64,000 nt of DNA from Brugia malayi (GCF_000002995.4 NW_025062479.1:22316721-22380720); one strand, 5' to 3'; positions 24,201-37,384 are shown, counted from the first letter of the stretch. Numbers and translations: made by a program. Notes: generated from the sequence alone by a model not told the origin.

Positions 24201-25686
24201 TCACTTCGTGTCAGTTTTTTCACGTGCCTGTCGTTTCTTACGTAATTCTTTGCGACTTCCTGGTGGTTCAGTTCGTAATAGGATTTGCTCAAATTTAGGT
24301 CGTCGTTTCGAACTTGATTCCGATTCTTGACTGCTACTTGTTCGAATTTCAGCTGATTCTAGTGTTGGAGAGCTTTTGATAGCGCCTGATCCTTCCTGTT
24401 CACCCCTACCGCCACCAGTAGCACCATCGCCAATAGCACCACCACCGATAGCACAACCACCGATAGCACCAGCAGTACCATCGCTAGCAGCAGCAGTAGT
24501 AATAGGAACATTTGAGTAGATGAGTACCGGATCATTATGTGCTGTAATTACCGTACAAATCGAATCACGAGAGCTTTTTGGTGGTAATATTGAGGGAGCA
24601 GTGCTACTTTGGAGTGGAATCATTTCACCTGTTACATGTCCACTTTTAGACATGCTTTGATTGTTGAGCTAAAATTTCAGCCCAAAGTTCTCGTCTACTA
24701 TCACTAGTTTTTTCCTAGGTTGGGTAAATTACGTAAGATTGTTTTAAAAACTGTTAACAACTACCAGATCCTATTGGAAGCTGTTGAGCTGGACGCCAAT
24801 TTTTGTTAACTGATACGGATGTTTCATTACTAATACTTCTGGTTGTTGCAGATGATACCGAATCAAAAGGTGGAATGATATATGATCCAAGAGGTGATGG
24901 TGCTAATCCTAATGTTCCTCTTAATGGAGTTGGTGTAACTGCATTTTCTGCACCAGACACCGTATAGATGGGCGATGATAATGGTTGATTGCGATTTTCT
25001 GGTGACGTCAAACCATCCTATAATTTTTAAATTTTAGGTAGCTATTTTATTCTAAATTTTTAATATTTAATTTTAATCATATACTTATAAAATTGATTTT
25101 TTTTTTTTTTTTGTTTGTTTCGCAAACATTTGCAATGTACAAATTTAAATGATTGCAAATTTTTCTTTTCATATTATGAAATTGACATATTTGTTAAAAA
25201 ATTCAAAAAATAAAACAAGTGAAAACCATAAATTTGGCATAAACTGCATCCATTAAAAACAGTTGCACAATTGGTCCCAAATCTGGCACCTCCAATGATT
25301 TCTTCATTATTTCTTGACGCTAGAAAAATTTTAAAAAAACAATTTTTTTTTTTTCGAATTTATAAAAATTTAATTTGAATAATTTATCTGCCATTTCTTT
25401 AATAATCCTTATAATCCCAAGTTTTTTTTTTAAAAAAAAAAAAAAAAATTAAATGAAGCAAATAGGAAGGAAATAAATAGCAAACATTATCAGCCACATG
25501 AATAATTTCCTTGAAATTAACATTATCCAAAAGAGCTGACGCATAACAAATATGTTCAGGATTATTTTGAAGCCAAAATATGATCGCTTCATAAATTTCT
25601 AATACCCATTGAGGTCCTTGTAATACTGGTGAAGAAATAAGTGCGTAAAGCAATTCGAATGATAACTAAAAAAAAAGGAAAGGAAA

Positions 25687-25733
<47 letters not shown>

Positions 25734-27645
25734 AGAAGAATATTAATTCTTTTAAATTTGAGCAACTTTTCCATTTTTTTTTTCTTTAATTAAATGTAAA
25801 AAAAAAAATTTTTACATTTAGTTAATTGCTTTGAAATAATAATGAAAACAAACAAAAACAAAACAAAAAAATATAGAAAAGAAATTATTTCTTTTCTTTT
25901 TTTTTTTACTTCTGAAAATTTTGGGCTTGCCAGAATATCATGAAATTTTATTGCTGCACCATCAACAACCATATTACGATATTGTGATTGTCTAAATGTA
26001 AGATAAAAATTAATGATAAAAAAAAAATTACGATAAAATAATTTTTTTTTTGAGAATAATATTATTGTCTCATTCAAGATTATAACAAAATTTCGTGCAG
26101 CAATTAGACTTGTTCTTTTTCTATTAAAAGATGACAAAATCTGCTAGAAGCTTTGAAGCTATAAACAGGTAAACATTGATATATACACCTGATTATATGA
26201 TTTAAAATGAAAAAATTAATTAAACAAACGGAGGTAAACAAGCAATAGCAGAGTAAAGTAATGAAATTGGTGGTGATGTATTTTCTAATATGCGTTCAGT
26301 CATTTCTTCACAAATTAATGATACCAATGAAGTCACCTGAAAACTTTTTTACTGCAAACACAATCATATCTACTGATCATAACTATAATTTTATTGGATA
26401 GAAAGATTTGCTTGTCATTTATTTTAATTATTAAAAAGATTATTTGCCTCTATTGAATCACTATAATTTTTTTTCTATATCATTTAAAAATTTTTTGTTA
26501 AGGTATATTTTCAGAATTCAGTCATTTTGTTCCATCTGTATTGGTTTTATCTTGATTACCTATTAGCTTATCAATTCTTCGTTTCGCCTATTTTTGATAC
26601 ATTTGACTTTGTCAACTGTTTCTTTCTTGATTTCATCTTTTTTTTTTTCTTTTTTTAAAAAAAGCATTATTTTAATTCCTAAATTCTTTATTATTAAGTT
26701 AACTTTAATATACTTACTTGAAGATCATTAGCTGCTATTAGAACATTCTCTAATTCACTTTCTAAAAATTTGATTTGTCCACTTTGAATGAAAGCTACCA
26801 CATTATAGAGACCGGCATTCGTAATATTTGGCATACCATTTAAATGAACTGTGATTTCTTTACCCGATGAAAGTGTTTCCTGTGTTGCCTAAATATAATC
26901 TTTCTAGGATAGTTACCCATTTAAAGTTATTTAACTTTCATTAGTTTAATTATATATATATATATTTTAAAAAAGGAAATGACCAAATATTTAAATAATT
27001 ACAAATTTTGTACAACAAATATTAATTAATTCAATTAAAATTTACTTGTGCTGAAATAAGTTTGCGAAAGATATTCGAGAATGCAGTAAGTAAACATGCA
27101 GGTGCATTACATGAATATCCATTTTCAAGCACAATTTTTACTCGATTTTTAATACCAATATTTGCTGACCACTTTAAATATACTTTAGCTTCTAATCTAT
27201 CAGCACGCAATTCATGCTTAAATGAAAACCAAAATAAAAAAAAAATGGTTAAATATAGTCAAGAAAAACTTTGAAAATATTTAATTTCAAATAAATCATT
27301 AAAATATTTTTTAGCAAAATTTATTCTTTTACGTTTAAACCTTTTTTTTTTTTCATCAATTTCTTTTTTTTTTAAATCATAATAATACATTGAAATTTCT
27401 CAATAATTTAATGCAGGTATAAAAATGTTCTCAAATAATCTCAATATGTTTTTCCTTTCACATTTTTCTGTTTTTTTTTATGCATAAATATAAATATGCT
27501 TTTTTAGCAATTAATTATGGTTAATTAAATTAATTGGAACCTTCAAATACTGTTTGCGAATATCTCCTGGTACAACCCATACAGCATCCAACGCAAGTCG
27601 CTGTTGTAATTGCGGGACTCCTTCTTGCGATCTGCCGTACCACAT
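24201..27645 (-). CDS. BTB-BACK domain protein, copy 1 (left arm)
   Basis: Mirror image of the right-arm copy, with the same exons on the minus strand from ATG 27,645 to the tail ORF ending at 24,201. Protein pieces are near identical to the other copies: BTB core RVKIVLENGYSCNAPACLL and FSNIFRKLI, then FLESELENVLIAANDLQV, BACK pieces FELLYALISSPVLQGPQWVL and EIYEAIIFWLQNNPEH, and a Ser/Thr/Pro-rich tail. In this arm the poly(A) run in the intron after exon 5 leaves one frame open from 26,137 to 25,790. The tail matches copy 3 and differs from copy 2 by two residues. BTB-BACK proteins usually serve as CUL3 adaptors or scaffolds. Exon details are given under the right-arm copy. Confidence 0.75.
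25689..25730 (+). repeat. (GA)n microsatellite beside a BTB-gene splice acceptor
   Basis: A 42-bp GA run that reads as CT on the coding strand, within about 70 bp of the acceptor of the BACK exon in copy 1. The same position holds CT runs of differing length in copies 2 and 3. Confidence 0.95.
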
Positions 27646-28308
27646 CTGATAGAAGCATGCAAATGATGCGTTGCAATAATTTGAATCAAATAAATTAGTT
27701 TTTTTTCTTAGTAAATAAATTTGCATATGAATGTTGCAAATTTTATAATTTTTTGAAATTTGCATATGAATGTTGCAAAAAATTCATTTTTGTTTTTTAA
27801 ATCAACCAATAATGTATTTTTCAATATAATTTGAGTAATTGATAGTCTAAAAAATTATTTCAAGCACTGACTGATATTATTTTAGAAATTAGCAAAAAAA
27901 ATAATACAATTTGAATAATTGATAGTTTTAAAAATTACTTCAATTTGCTTATTTACTTATCATTTTTGCTAATTTTAAAACAATATCAATTAATGCTTGA
28001 AATAATTTTCAAAACTATCAATTATTCAAATTGTATTATTTAAATCAATCAATAATGTATTTTTCAATATAATTTGAGTAATTGATAGTTTAAAAAATTA
28101 CTTCAAGCATTAACTAATATTATTTTAAAATTAACAAAAAAAAAAAAAATAATGTTAACTGATATTACTTTAAAATTAAATTCAAAATGATTTTAAACAA
28201 AAAGTATTATGAATATTTTCATATGTTTAACAATTTACAATCAGTTAATGTTTAATGTAATTAAATTTGTTTATTAAATATAATTATATTGCTCTTTTTA
28301 CATGAATT

Positions 28309-28835
28309 ATTAATAGCAAAATTTGATTTGCTATTAATTCTAATAATTTATCAATCAATCATTAAAATATTGTTGTAATGAGCTTAATATTATATGTCTA
28401 ATAATCAATTATTTAAGAATCAATATCTTTTATTATTTACAATTTTTAAATAATAATACAATTGTTTGTAAACAATTGTTTAAAAATTTACCAGAAGTAA
28501 TTTTACCAGATAATATGATCATATCACCGTTTACGTGTATTCCATTCTTTCTTTAGCATATTCACTGATAAACTGTTAATAAATGAAGTTTTTGACTCCT
28601 ACAAAAGCAATCTAATAAGAGTAAAAAATGCATGAAATTGTCTTAAAAGATAATCATAAAGACACTGTACGAAATATTTCTAATTTCTTTAAATAAAAGC
28701 TTCAAACTTTAAATAAAAATTTTTTTTAAAGAAAAAGGCATTGTCCTAAAATTATTGCAAACGATGAGTCATTTCATTGAAATTTTTGCTTTGCAATCTT
28801 TTTTTCGCAATCTAAGTTAATTTTAAGTAGTAATT
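28309..28835 (-). pseudogene. Copy of an Ig-gene exon segment with a frameshift (left arm)
   Basis: Nearly identical to 54,370-54,910. The exon equivalent is 28,492-28,598, 107 nt against 106 nt in the functional gene. An extra base turns CGTACCGGTGAT into CGTAAACGGTGA on the coding strand and makes an in-frame stop. None of the neighbouring Ig exons accompanies it. Confidence 0.85.
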
Positions 28836-29281
28836 TTGCAATTAAACCAATAATTTAGGATACATCTCGATGAATAAAACCTATGGTTAGCAATTTTGTT
28901 TACTAAAGCAAATGTCTATTAAAGATGTTTTGCATTTAATGATTTTGATGGATTAAATGGAATTAAAAAGAACGGCAATTAAATAACTATAATTTTTGTT
29001 TCGTTGAAATTAGTTTTGTTTGGGAAAAAAAGTTATACACCTATATTAATGTATATATAAGAGAGTATATTTATTATAGTATTTTGTATAAATAAATGTG
29101 TATGTCACTTTTTTTTTGATTTATACTTGTACACGTCTATATTTCGATTTAATTCGTGTACTATGGTTGATAGAGACGATATTATACGCTTCATTGTTAG
29201 CCTGATGATATATTTATTGGTTTTTTGCCCTTGAGGATTTTATGCGAAACTGACAAATACTATTGCTACTACTACTACTAC

Positions 29282-29316
<35 letters not shown>

Positions 29317-29320
29317 TAGA
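28836..29320. other. Arm-specific non-coding segment ending in an AAT run
   Basis: Present once in each arm (mirror near 39,720-40,204) and not seen elsewhere in the window. It ends in ACT then AAT triplets at 29,268-29,315. No gene recognised. Confidence 0.6.
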
Positions 29321-29652
29321 AACTGATTCATTTGAAAAGAGACTCGAGATGAAAAAACATACATATGCGATTAAAACATTATGAAGTATTATACAAAACT
29401 ATCAAAACCGATTAGAAAAGGAAATGAAACAAACAATATTCTATGTCTTCTCAAAAATTACTGCCTTTACTAGGACTAGGAACCGGATCATCTTCTTTAA
29501 AATCAATGAAATTGAACGTTTTTCTTAGCATTTTCAATTGCGCTATTTTCAAAACAAAAAGATAATAATGCCTTATGGATGAAATTGTTTTATACCAAGC
29601 CTTCAGCGGTAACACAAGACAAATCATAGTATTCTAGCGAAACCAAGAAAAA

Positions 29653-29699
29653 TTTAGCAAACCACGCCGAAACCCTGGGTTCATAATTGGTTTGCTAAA
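29653..29699. repeat. 12-bp perfect hairpin in the tandem unit
   Basis: TTTAGCAAACCA at 29,653-29,664 and its exact reverse complement at 29,688-29,699 enclose a 23-nt loop that is less AT-rich than its surroundings. The same hairpin recurs in the later units and the right arm. Confidence 0.85.
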
Positions 29700-31528
29700 A
29701 TTGTGATGTATTGGTGGATGACAATGTTTGCTATTTGCGTTACGAAACCATGATTATTGCGAAAATTAGCATCTCCATATGCCAAACATTTTCATATACG
29801 CTATCAATATAAATAGAGTTTGGGACTAAATTAAAATGAGGAAATAAAGTGGTTAGAAATTCATTTTTGACATTGGAAATTAGTCATAATTACCAATTAG
29901 CAGTAAATCGCCGTGAAAATTATTCATTTTGTATCAATTTTTATTACTTGAACAAGGGAAGAAACAAAAAATTTTGGCTTATTGAATTACTTGATTCACC
30001 GGTTAGTTTCCCTAATACTTCAATTTTTTTTTTTTTTATTTTTTATCAAGAAAAAGTAAAAGTGAATTTTTTTTTTTTAATTTTTAAAAATAATCAATTA
30101 ATTGTTTCTTGCTCGATATTATTCATAAATCTTTTTTTTTCCGATAAAAAAATAAAAGAAATTTTTTTTTTTTTTTTTTTTTGCATTAAATCTTTGTATG
30201 AATTATGTAATAATAAGACTATGAGTCATTCTTTAGTTGATTTAAAAAATAAAAATATAAAAAATATTAGAAATGTTAGAAATTTCAATTGTAAAACGAA
30301 ACTTTACCAAAGTATTATTCAATTTAATTAATTTCTGCAATGAAAGTTTGCTTTAAAGTAAACTTTTAAAGTTTAAAGTTAACATAAAATGTCAAAAAAA
30401 GTCAATAAAATGTCAGCAGATCAAGTGTAATGCAAATAAAAGTAATCAATTAAGTTCAATAAATGTTCATTTTTAAATGAATTGTATTTTTCCAGCATTT
30501 GCAGATTTTAATTGAAACAGAATTAATAAAAATTAAATCGTTTTTAATATTTATTTTATTAAAACTTTTAAAACCTGTCGAAATTTCTTAAGTAAACCTA
30601 TCTAGAATTGTGACTGAAATTAATTTTAATACTAAAAAAATATTTGAAATCAATTATAATTGCAGATTTCATTAATTTCTGCAATGAAAATTTGCTCAAA
30701 AGTTAACTTTTAAAGTTTAAAGTTAATATAAATTTCAAAAATAGTAAATAAAATGTCAGCAGATCAACTAAGATGTAAATGAATGTAATCAATTAAGTTC
30801 AAAAAACATTCATTTTTAAATGAATTATATTTTTCTAGCATTGGCAGAATTCAATTAAAACAAGATTTAGAAAAACTTTTTTAAATTTTCAATGTAAAAA
30901 TTAATTGAGTTTGCAATTACAAATGATTTCAATCAGCTCATATTTTGTTAAGGATTATTAAGATTTTATGCAAAAAAAAAAAGTTTTAGAAATTGACTTC
31001 AAAGCAAATTTTCAATGTAAAAATTAATTGAGTTTGCAATTACAAATGACTTCAATTATCATTTAAAAATGAACATTTATTGAACTTAATTGATTACTTT
31101 TATTTGCATTACACTTGATCTGCTGACATTTTATTGACTTTTTTTGACATTTTATGTTAACTTTAAACTTTAAAAGTTTACTTTGAAGCAAACTTTCATT
31201 GCAGAAATTAATTAAATTGAATAATACTTTGGTTTACAATTGAAATTTCTAACATTTCTAATATTTTTTATATTTTTATTTTTTAAATCAACTAAAGAAT
31301 GACTCATAGTCTTATTATTACATAATTCATTCAAAGATTTAATGCAAAAAAAAAAAAAAAAAAAAAATTTCTTTTATTTTTAATCGGAAAAAAAAAAGAT
31401 TTATGAATAATACAGAGCAAGAAACAATTAATTGATTATTTTTAAAAATTAAAAAAAAAAAAAAATCACTTTTACTTTTTCTTGATAAAAAATAAAAAAA
31501 AAAAAATTGAAGTATTAGGGAAACTAAC

Positions 31529-31654
31529 CGGTGAATCAAGTAATTCATAAAGCCATTGAATTGTTTCAATATGAGCTATGATACCATTCATATTATCCAC
31601 GTACAACATCACTTGACCTAATGCTACAATTAAACGCACGTGTACGTTTGACAT
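31529..31654 (-). pseudogene. Orphan FHOD-formin-like exon, copy a
   Basis: A 126-nt open exon of 42 codons beginning ATG TCA AAC and ending at donor CCG/GTTAGT. It reads ALGQVMLYVDNMNG and ETIQWLYELLDSP, close to the FHOD1/3 N-terminal armadillo segment (ALGQIMLYVDGMNGV ... ETIQWLYTL). No preceding or following FHOD exon is seen, and no acceptor AG directly precedes it. It lies in the inverted block of tandem unit 1. Confidence 0.7.
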
Positions 31655-31974
31655 TGAAATAATATTAAAGCAACTTAAAATTCAAAGATCAAATTTATTC
31701 ATCTTTTTCACACTCGCCCAGATTCTCTTCAATTTATTCTATTCTATTAAATCCAAAATATTTTTGACATTTTATGCTAACTTTAAACTTTAAATGTTAA
31801 CTTTAAAGCAAACTTTCATTGCAGAAATTAATTAAATCTGCAAGTATAATTGATTTCAATTATTTTTAAAATATAAAAATTAATTTTAGCCACAATTCTA
31901 GATAGGGTTACTTAAGAAATTTCGACAGTTTTTAAAAGTTTTAATAAATTAAATATTAAAAACGTTTTAATTTC

Positions 31975-32028
<54 letters not shown>

Positions 32029-32106
32029 TAATAATATTGATAATTAATAATAATAATAATGATAGCAGCAATAACAATAATAATAATAACAATAATAATA
32101 ATATAG

Positions 32107-34758
32107 AAACTGATTCATTTGAAAAGAGACTCGAGATGAAAAAACATACATATGCGATTAAAACATTATGAAGTATTATACAAAACTATCAAAACCGATT
32201 AGAAAAGGAAATGAAACAAACAATATTCTATGTCTTCTCAAAAATTACTGCCTTTACTAGGACTAGGAACCGGATCATCTTCTTTAAAATCAATGAAATT
32301 GAACGTTTTTCTTAGCATTTTCAATTGCGCTATTTTCAAAACAAAAAGATAATAATGCCTTATGGATGAAATTGTTTTATACCAAGCCTTCAGCGGTAAC
32401 ACAAGACAAATCATAGTATTCTAGCGAAACCAAGAAAAATTTAGCAAACCACGCCGAAACCCTGGGTTCATAATTGGTTTGCTAAAATTGTGATGTATTG
32501 GTGGATGACAATGTTTGCTATTTGCGTTACGAAACCATGATTATTGCGAAAATTAGCATCTCCATATGCCAAACATTTTCATATACGCTATCAATATAAA
32601 TAGAGTTTGGGACTAAATTAAAATGAGGAAATAAAGTGGTTAGAAATTCATTTTTGACATTGGAAATTAGTCATAATTACCAATTAGCAGTAAATCGCCG
32701 TGAAAATTATTCATTTTGTATCAATTTTTATTACTTGAACAAGGGAAGAAACAAAAAATTTTGGCTTATTGAATTACTTGATTCACCGGTTAGTTTCCCT
32801 AATACTTCAATTTTTTTTTTTTTATTTTTTATCAAGAAAAAGTAAAAGTGAATTTTTTTTTTTTAATTTTTAAAAATAATCAATTAATTGTTTCTTGCTC
32901 GATATTATTCATAAATCTTTTTTTTTCCGATAAAAAAATAAAAGAAATTTTTTTTTTTTTTTTTTTTTGCATTAAATCTTTGTATGAATTATGTAATAAT
33001 AAGACTATGAGTCATTCTTTAGTTGATTTAAAAAATAAAAATATAAAAAATATTAGAAATGTTAGAAATTTCAATTGTAAAACGAAACTTTACCAAAGTA
33101 TTATTCAATTTAATTAATTTCTGCAATGAAAGTTTGCTTTAAAGTAAACTTTTAAAGTTTAAAGTTAACATAAAATGTCAAAAAAAGTCAATAAAATGTC
33201 AGCAGATCAAGTGTAATGCAAATAAAAGTAATCAATTAAGTTCAATAAATGTTCATTTTTAAATGAATTGTATTTTTCCAGCATTTGCAGATTTTAATTG
33301 AAACAGAATTAATAAAAATTAAATCGTTTTTAATATTTAATTTATTAAAACTTTTAAAACCTGTCGAAATTTCTTAAGTAAACCTATCTAGAATTGTGAC
33401 TAAAATTAATTTTAATATTTAAAAAATAATTGAAATCAATTATACTTACAGATTTAATTAATTTCTGCAATGAAAATTTGCTCAAAAGTTAACTTTTAAA
33501 GTTTAAAGTTAATATAAATTTCAAAAATAGTAAATAAAATGTCAGCAGATCAACTAAGATGTAAATGAATGTAATCAATTAAGTTCAAAAAACATTCATT
33601 TTTAAATGAATTATATTTTTCTAGCATTGGCAGAATTCAATTAAAACAAGATTTAGAAAAACTTTTTTAAATTTTCAATGTAAAAATTAATTGAGTTTGC
33701 AATTACAAATGATTTCAATCAGCTCATATTTTGTTAAGGATTATTAAGATTTTATGCAAAAAAAAAAAGTTTTAGAAATTGACTTCAAAGCAAATTTTCA
33801 ATGTAAAAATTAATTGAGTTTGCAATTACAAATGACTTCAATTATCATTTAAAAATGAACATTTATTGAACTTAATTGATTACTTTTATTTGCATTACAC
33901 TTGATCTGCTGACATTTTATTGACTTTTTTGACATTTTATGTTAACTTTAAACTTTAAAAGTTTACTTTGAAGCAAACTTTCATTGCAGAAATTAATTAA
34001 ATTGAATAATACTTTGGTTTACAATTGAAATTTCTAACATTTCTAATATTTTTTATATTTTTATTTTTTAAATCAACTAAAGAATGACTCATAGTCTTAT
34101 TATTACATAATTCATTCAAAGATTTAATGCAAAAAAAAAAAAAAAAAAAAATTTCTTTTATTTTTAATCGGAAAAAAAAAAGATTTATGAATAATACAGA
34201 GCAAGAAACAATTAATTGATTATTTTTAAAAATTAAAAAAAAAAAAAAATCACTTTTACTTTTTCTTGATAAAAAATAAAAAAAAAAAAATTGAAGTATT
34301 AGGGAAACTAACCGGTGAATCAAGTAATTCATAAAGCCATTGAATTGTTTCAATATGAGCTATGATACCATTCATATTATCCACGTACAACATCACTTGA
34401 CCTAATGCTACAATTAAACGCACGTGTACGTTTGACATTGAAATAATATTAAAGCAACTTAAAATTCAAAGATCAAATTTATTCATCTTTTTCACACTCG
34501 CCCAGATTCTCTTCAATTTATTCTATTCTATTAAATCCAAAATATTTTTGACATTTTATGCTAACTTTAAACTTTAAATGTTAACTTTAAAGCAAACTTT
34601 CATTGCAGAAATTAATTAAATCTGCAAGTATAATTGATTTCAATTATTTTTAAAATATAAAAATTAATTTTAGCCACAATTCTAGATAGGGTTACTTAAG
34701 AAATTTCGACAGTTTTTAAAAGTTTTAATAAATTAAATATTAAAAACGTTTTAATTTC

Positions 34759-34812
<54 letters not shown>

Positions 34813-34891
34813 TAATAATATTGATAATTAATAATAATAATAATGATAGCAGCAATAACAATAATAATAATAACAATAATAATAATATAGA
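32107..34891 (+). repeat. Tandem unit 2 (2,785 bp)
   Basis: Direct repeat of unit 1 with the same internal order and only scattered substitutions and homopolymer differences. It lies in the spacer between the palindrome arms and has no mirror partner at the corresponding right-side position. It ends in an imperfect AAT run (34,760-34,890). Confidence 0.92.
34313..34438 (-). pseudogene. Orphan FHOD-formin-like exon, copy b
   Basis: Same 42-codon exon as copy a, in the inverted block of tandem unit 2, with the same ATG start and GTTAGT donor. No flanking FHOD exons. Confidence 0.7.
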
Positions 34892-36235
34892 AACTGATTC
34901 ATTTGAAAAGAGACTCGAGATGAAAAAACATACATATGCGATTAAAACATTATGAAGTATTATACAAAACTATCAAAACCGATTAGAAAAGGAAATGAAA
35001 CAAACAATATTCTATGTCTTCTCAAAAATTACTGCCTTTACTAGGACTAGGAACCGGATCATCTTCTTTAAAATCAATGAAATTGAACGTTTTTCTTAGC
35101 ATTTTCAATTGCGCTATTTTCAAAACAAAAAGATAATAATGCCTTATGGATGAAATTGTTTTATACCAAGCCTTCAGCGGTAACACAAGACAAATCATAG
35201 TATTCTAGCGAAACCAAGAAAAATTTAGCAAACCACGCCGAAACCCTGGGTTCATAATTGGTTTGCTAAAATTGTGATGTATTGGTGGATGACAATGTTT
35301 GCTATTTGCGTTACGAAACCATGATTATTGCGAAAATTAGCATCTCCATATGCCAAACATTTTCATATACGCTATCAATATAAATAGAGTTTGGGACTAA
35401 ATTAAAATGAGGAAATAAAGTGGTTAGAAATTCATTTTTGACATTGGAAATTAGTCATAATTACCAATTAGCAGTAAATCGCCGTGAAAATTATTCATTT
35501 TGTATCAATTTTTATTACTTGAACAAGGGAAGAAACAAAAAATTTGGCTTATTGAATTACTTGATTCACCGGTTAGTTTCCCTAATACTTCAATTTTTTT
35601 TTTTTATTTTTTATCAAGAAAAAGTAAAAGTGAATTTTTTTTTTTAATTTTTAAAAATAATCAATTAATTGTTTCTTGCTCGATATTATTCATAAATCTT
35701 TTTTTTTCCGAAAAAAAATAAAAGAAATTTTTTTTTTTTTTTTTTTTGCATTAAATCTTTGTATGAATTATGTAATAATAAGACTATGAGTCATTCTTTA
35801 GTTGATTAAAAAATAAAAATATAAAAAATATTAGAAATGTTAGAAATTTCAATTGTAAAACGAAACTTTACCAAAGTATTATTCAATTTAATTAATTTCT
35901 GCAATGAAAGTTTGCTTTAAAGTAAACTTTTAAAGTTTAAAGTTAACATAAAATGTCAAAAAAGTCAATAAAATGTCAGCAGATCAAGTGTAATGCAAAT
36001 AAAAGTAATCAATTAAGTTCAATAAATGTTCATTTTTAAATGAATTGTATTTTTCCAGCATTTGCAGATTTTAATTGAAACAGAATTAATAAAAATTAAA
36101 TCGTTTTTAATATTTAATTTATTAAAACTTTTAAAAACTGTCGAAATTTCTTAAGTAACCCTATCTAGAATTGTGGCTAAAATTAATTTTTATATTTTAA
36201 AAATAATTGAAATCAATTATACTTGCAGATTTAAT
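34892..36235 (+). repeat. Tandem unit 3, partial
   Basis: Begins like units 1 and 2, but after about 1.3 kb it continues into plus-oriented sequence carrying the FHOD-like exon instead of the inverted block. A one-base loss at about 35,541 (AAATTTGG against AAATTTTGG) and other small indels distinguish it. Confidence 0.88.
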
Positions 36236-36410
36236 TAATTTCTGCAATGAAAGTTTGCTTTAAAGTTAACATTTAAAGTTTAAAGTTAGCATAAAATGTC
36301 AAAAATATTTTGGATTTAATAGAATAGAATAATTGAAGAGAATCTGGGCGAGTGTGAAAAAGATGAATAAATTTGATCTTTGAATTTTAAGTTGCTTTAA
36401 TATTATTTCA

Positions 36411-36536
36411 ATGTCAAACGTACACGTGCGTTTAATTGTAGCATTAGGTCAAGTGATGTTGTACGTGGATAATATGAATGGTATCATAGCTCATATTGAA
36501 ACAATTCAATGGCTTTATGAATTACTTGATTCACCG
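36411..36536 (+). pseudogene. Orphan FHOD-formin-like exon, copy c
   Basis: Plus-strand copy of the 42-codon exon, with donor GTTAGT at 36,537. It lies in the spacer and has no mirror partner. No flanking FHOD exons. Confidence 0.7.
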
Positions 36537-37384
36537 GTTAGTTTCCCTAATACTTCAATTTTTTTTTTTTTTTATTTTTTATCAAGAAAAAGTAAAAGTG
36601 AATTTTTTTTTTTTTAATTTTTAAAAATAATCAATTAATTGTTTCTTGCTCTGTATTATTCATAAATCTTTTTTTTTCCGATTAAAAATAAAAGAAATTT
36701 TTTTTTTTTTTTTTTTTTGCATTAAATCTTTGTATGAATTATGTAATAATAAGACTATGAGTCATTCTTTAGTTGATTTAAAAAATAAAAATATAAAAAA
36801 TATTAGAAATGTTAGAAATTTCAATTGTAAAACGAAACTTTACCAAAGTATTATTCAATTTAATTAATTTCTGCAATGAAAGTTTGCTTTAAAGTAAACT
36901 TTTAAAGTTTAAAGTTAACATAAAATGTCAAAAAAAGTCAATAAAATGTCAGCAGATCAAGTGTAATGCAAATAAAAGTAATCAATTAAGTTCAATAAAT
37001 GTTCATTTTTAAATGAATTGTATTTTTCCAGCATTTGCAGATTTTAATTGAAACAGAATTAATAAAAATTAAATCGTTTTTAATATTTAATTTATTAAAA
37101 CTTTTAAAAACTGTCGAAATTTCTTAAGTAACCCTATCTAGAATTGTGGCTAAAATTAATTTTTATATTTTAAAAATAATTGAAATCAATTATACTTGCA
37201 GATTTAATTAATTTCTGCAATGAAAGTTTGCTTTAAAGTTAACATTTAAAGTTTAAAGTTAGCATAAAATGTCAAAAATATTTTGGATTTAATAGAATAG
37301 AATAAATTGAAGAGAATCTGGGCGAGTGTGAAAAAGATGAATAAATTTGATCTTTGAATTTTAAGTTGCTTTAATATTATTTCA

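Larger units (their letters stand above)
23725..31967 (-). repeat. Left arm of the large inverted repeat (about 8.2 kb)
   Basis: The reverse complement recurs at 37,073-45,315. Matching positions sum to 69,038-69,041 throughout (for example 24,201 with 44,840; 27,511 with 41,527; 29,849 with 39,190), so the arms are collinear with only a few bases of net indel. The outer boundary lies in AAAATTGAAGTAAATG at 23,725. The inner boundary lies near 31,967, where the left arm enters an AAT run and the right arm does not. Confidence 0.95.
29321..32106 (+). repeat. Tandem unit 1 (2,786 bp) with a nested palindrome
   Basis: The landmark AACTGATTCATTTGAAAAG opens this unit at 29,321 and recurs at 32,107 and 34,892. 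Inside are a segment of about 680 bp without recognised genes, a block at 30,000-30,490 and its reverse complement at about 31,060-31,530, then an AAT run. The block includes a monomer of about 310 bp recognised by ATGTCAGCAGATCAA that occurs several times in both orientations. Confidence 0.92.

Noticed and set aside
29849..30331. 160-codon open frame repeated in each unit
   Set aside because: It starts at GTG and runs through long T tracts encoding poly-Phe. Only its short FHOD-like end is meaningful, and that is a rearrangement junction.
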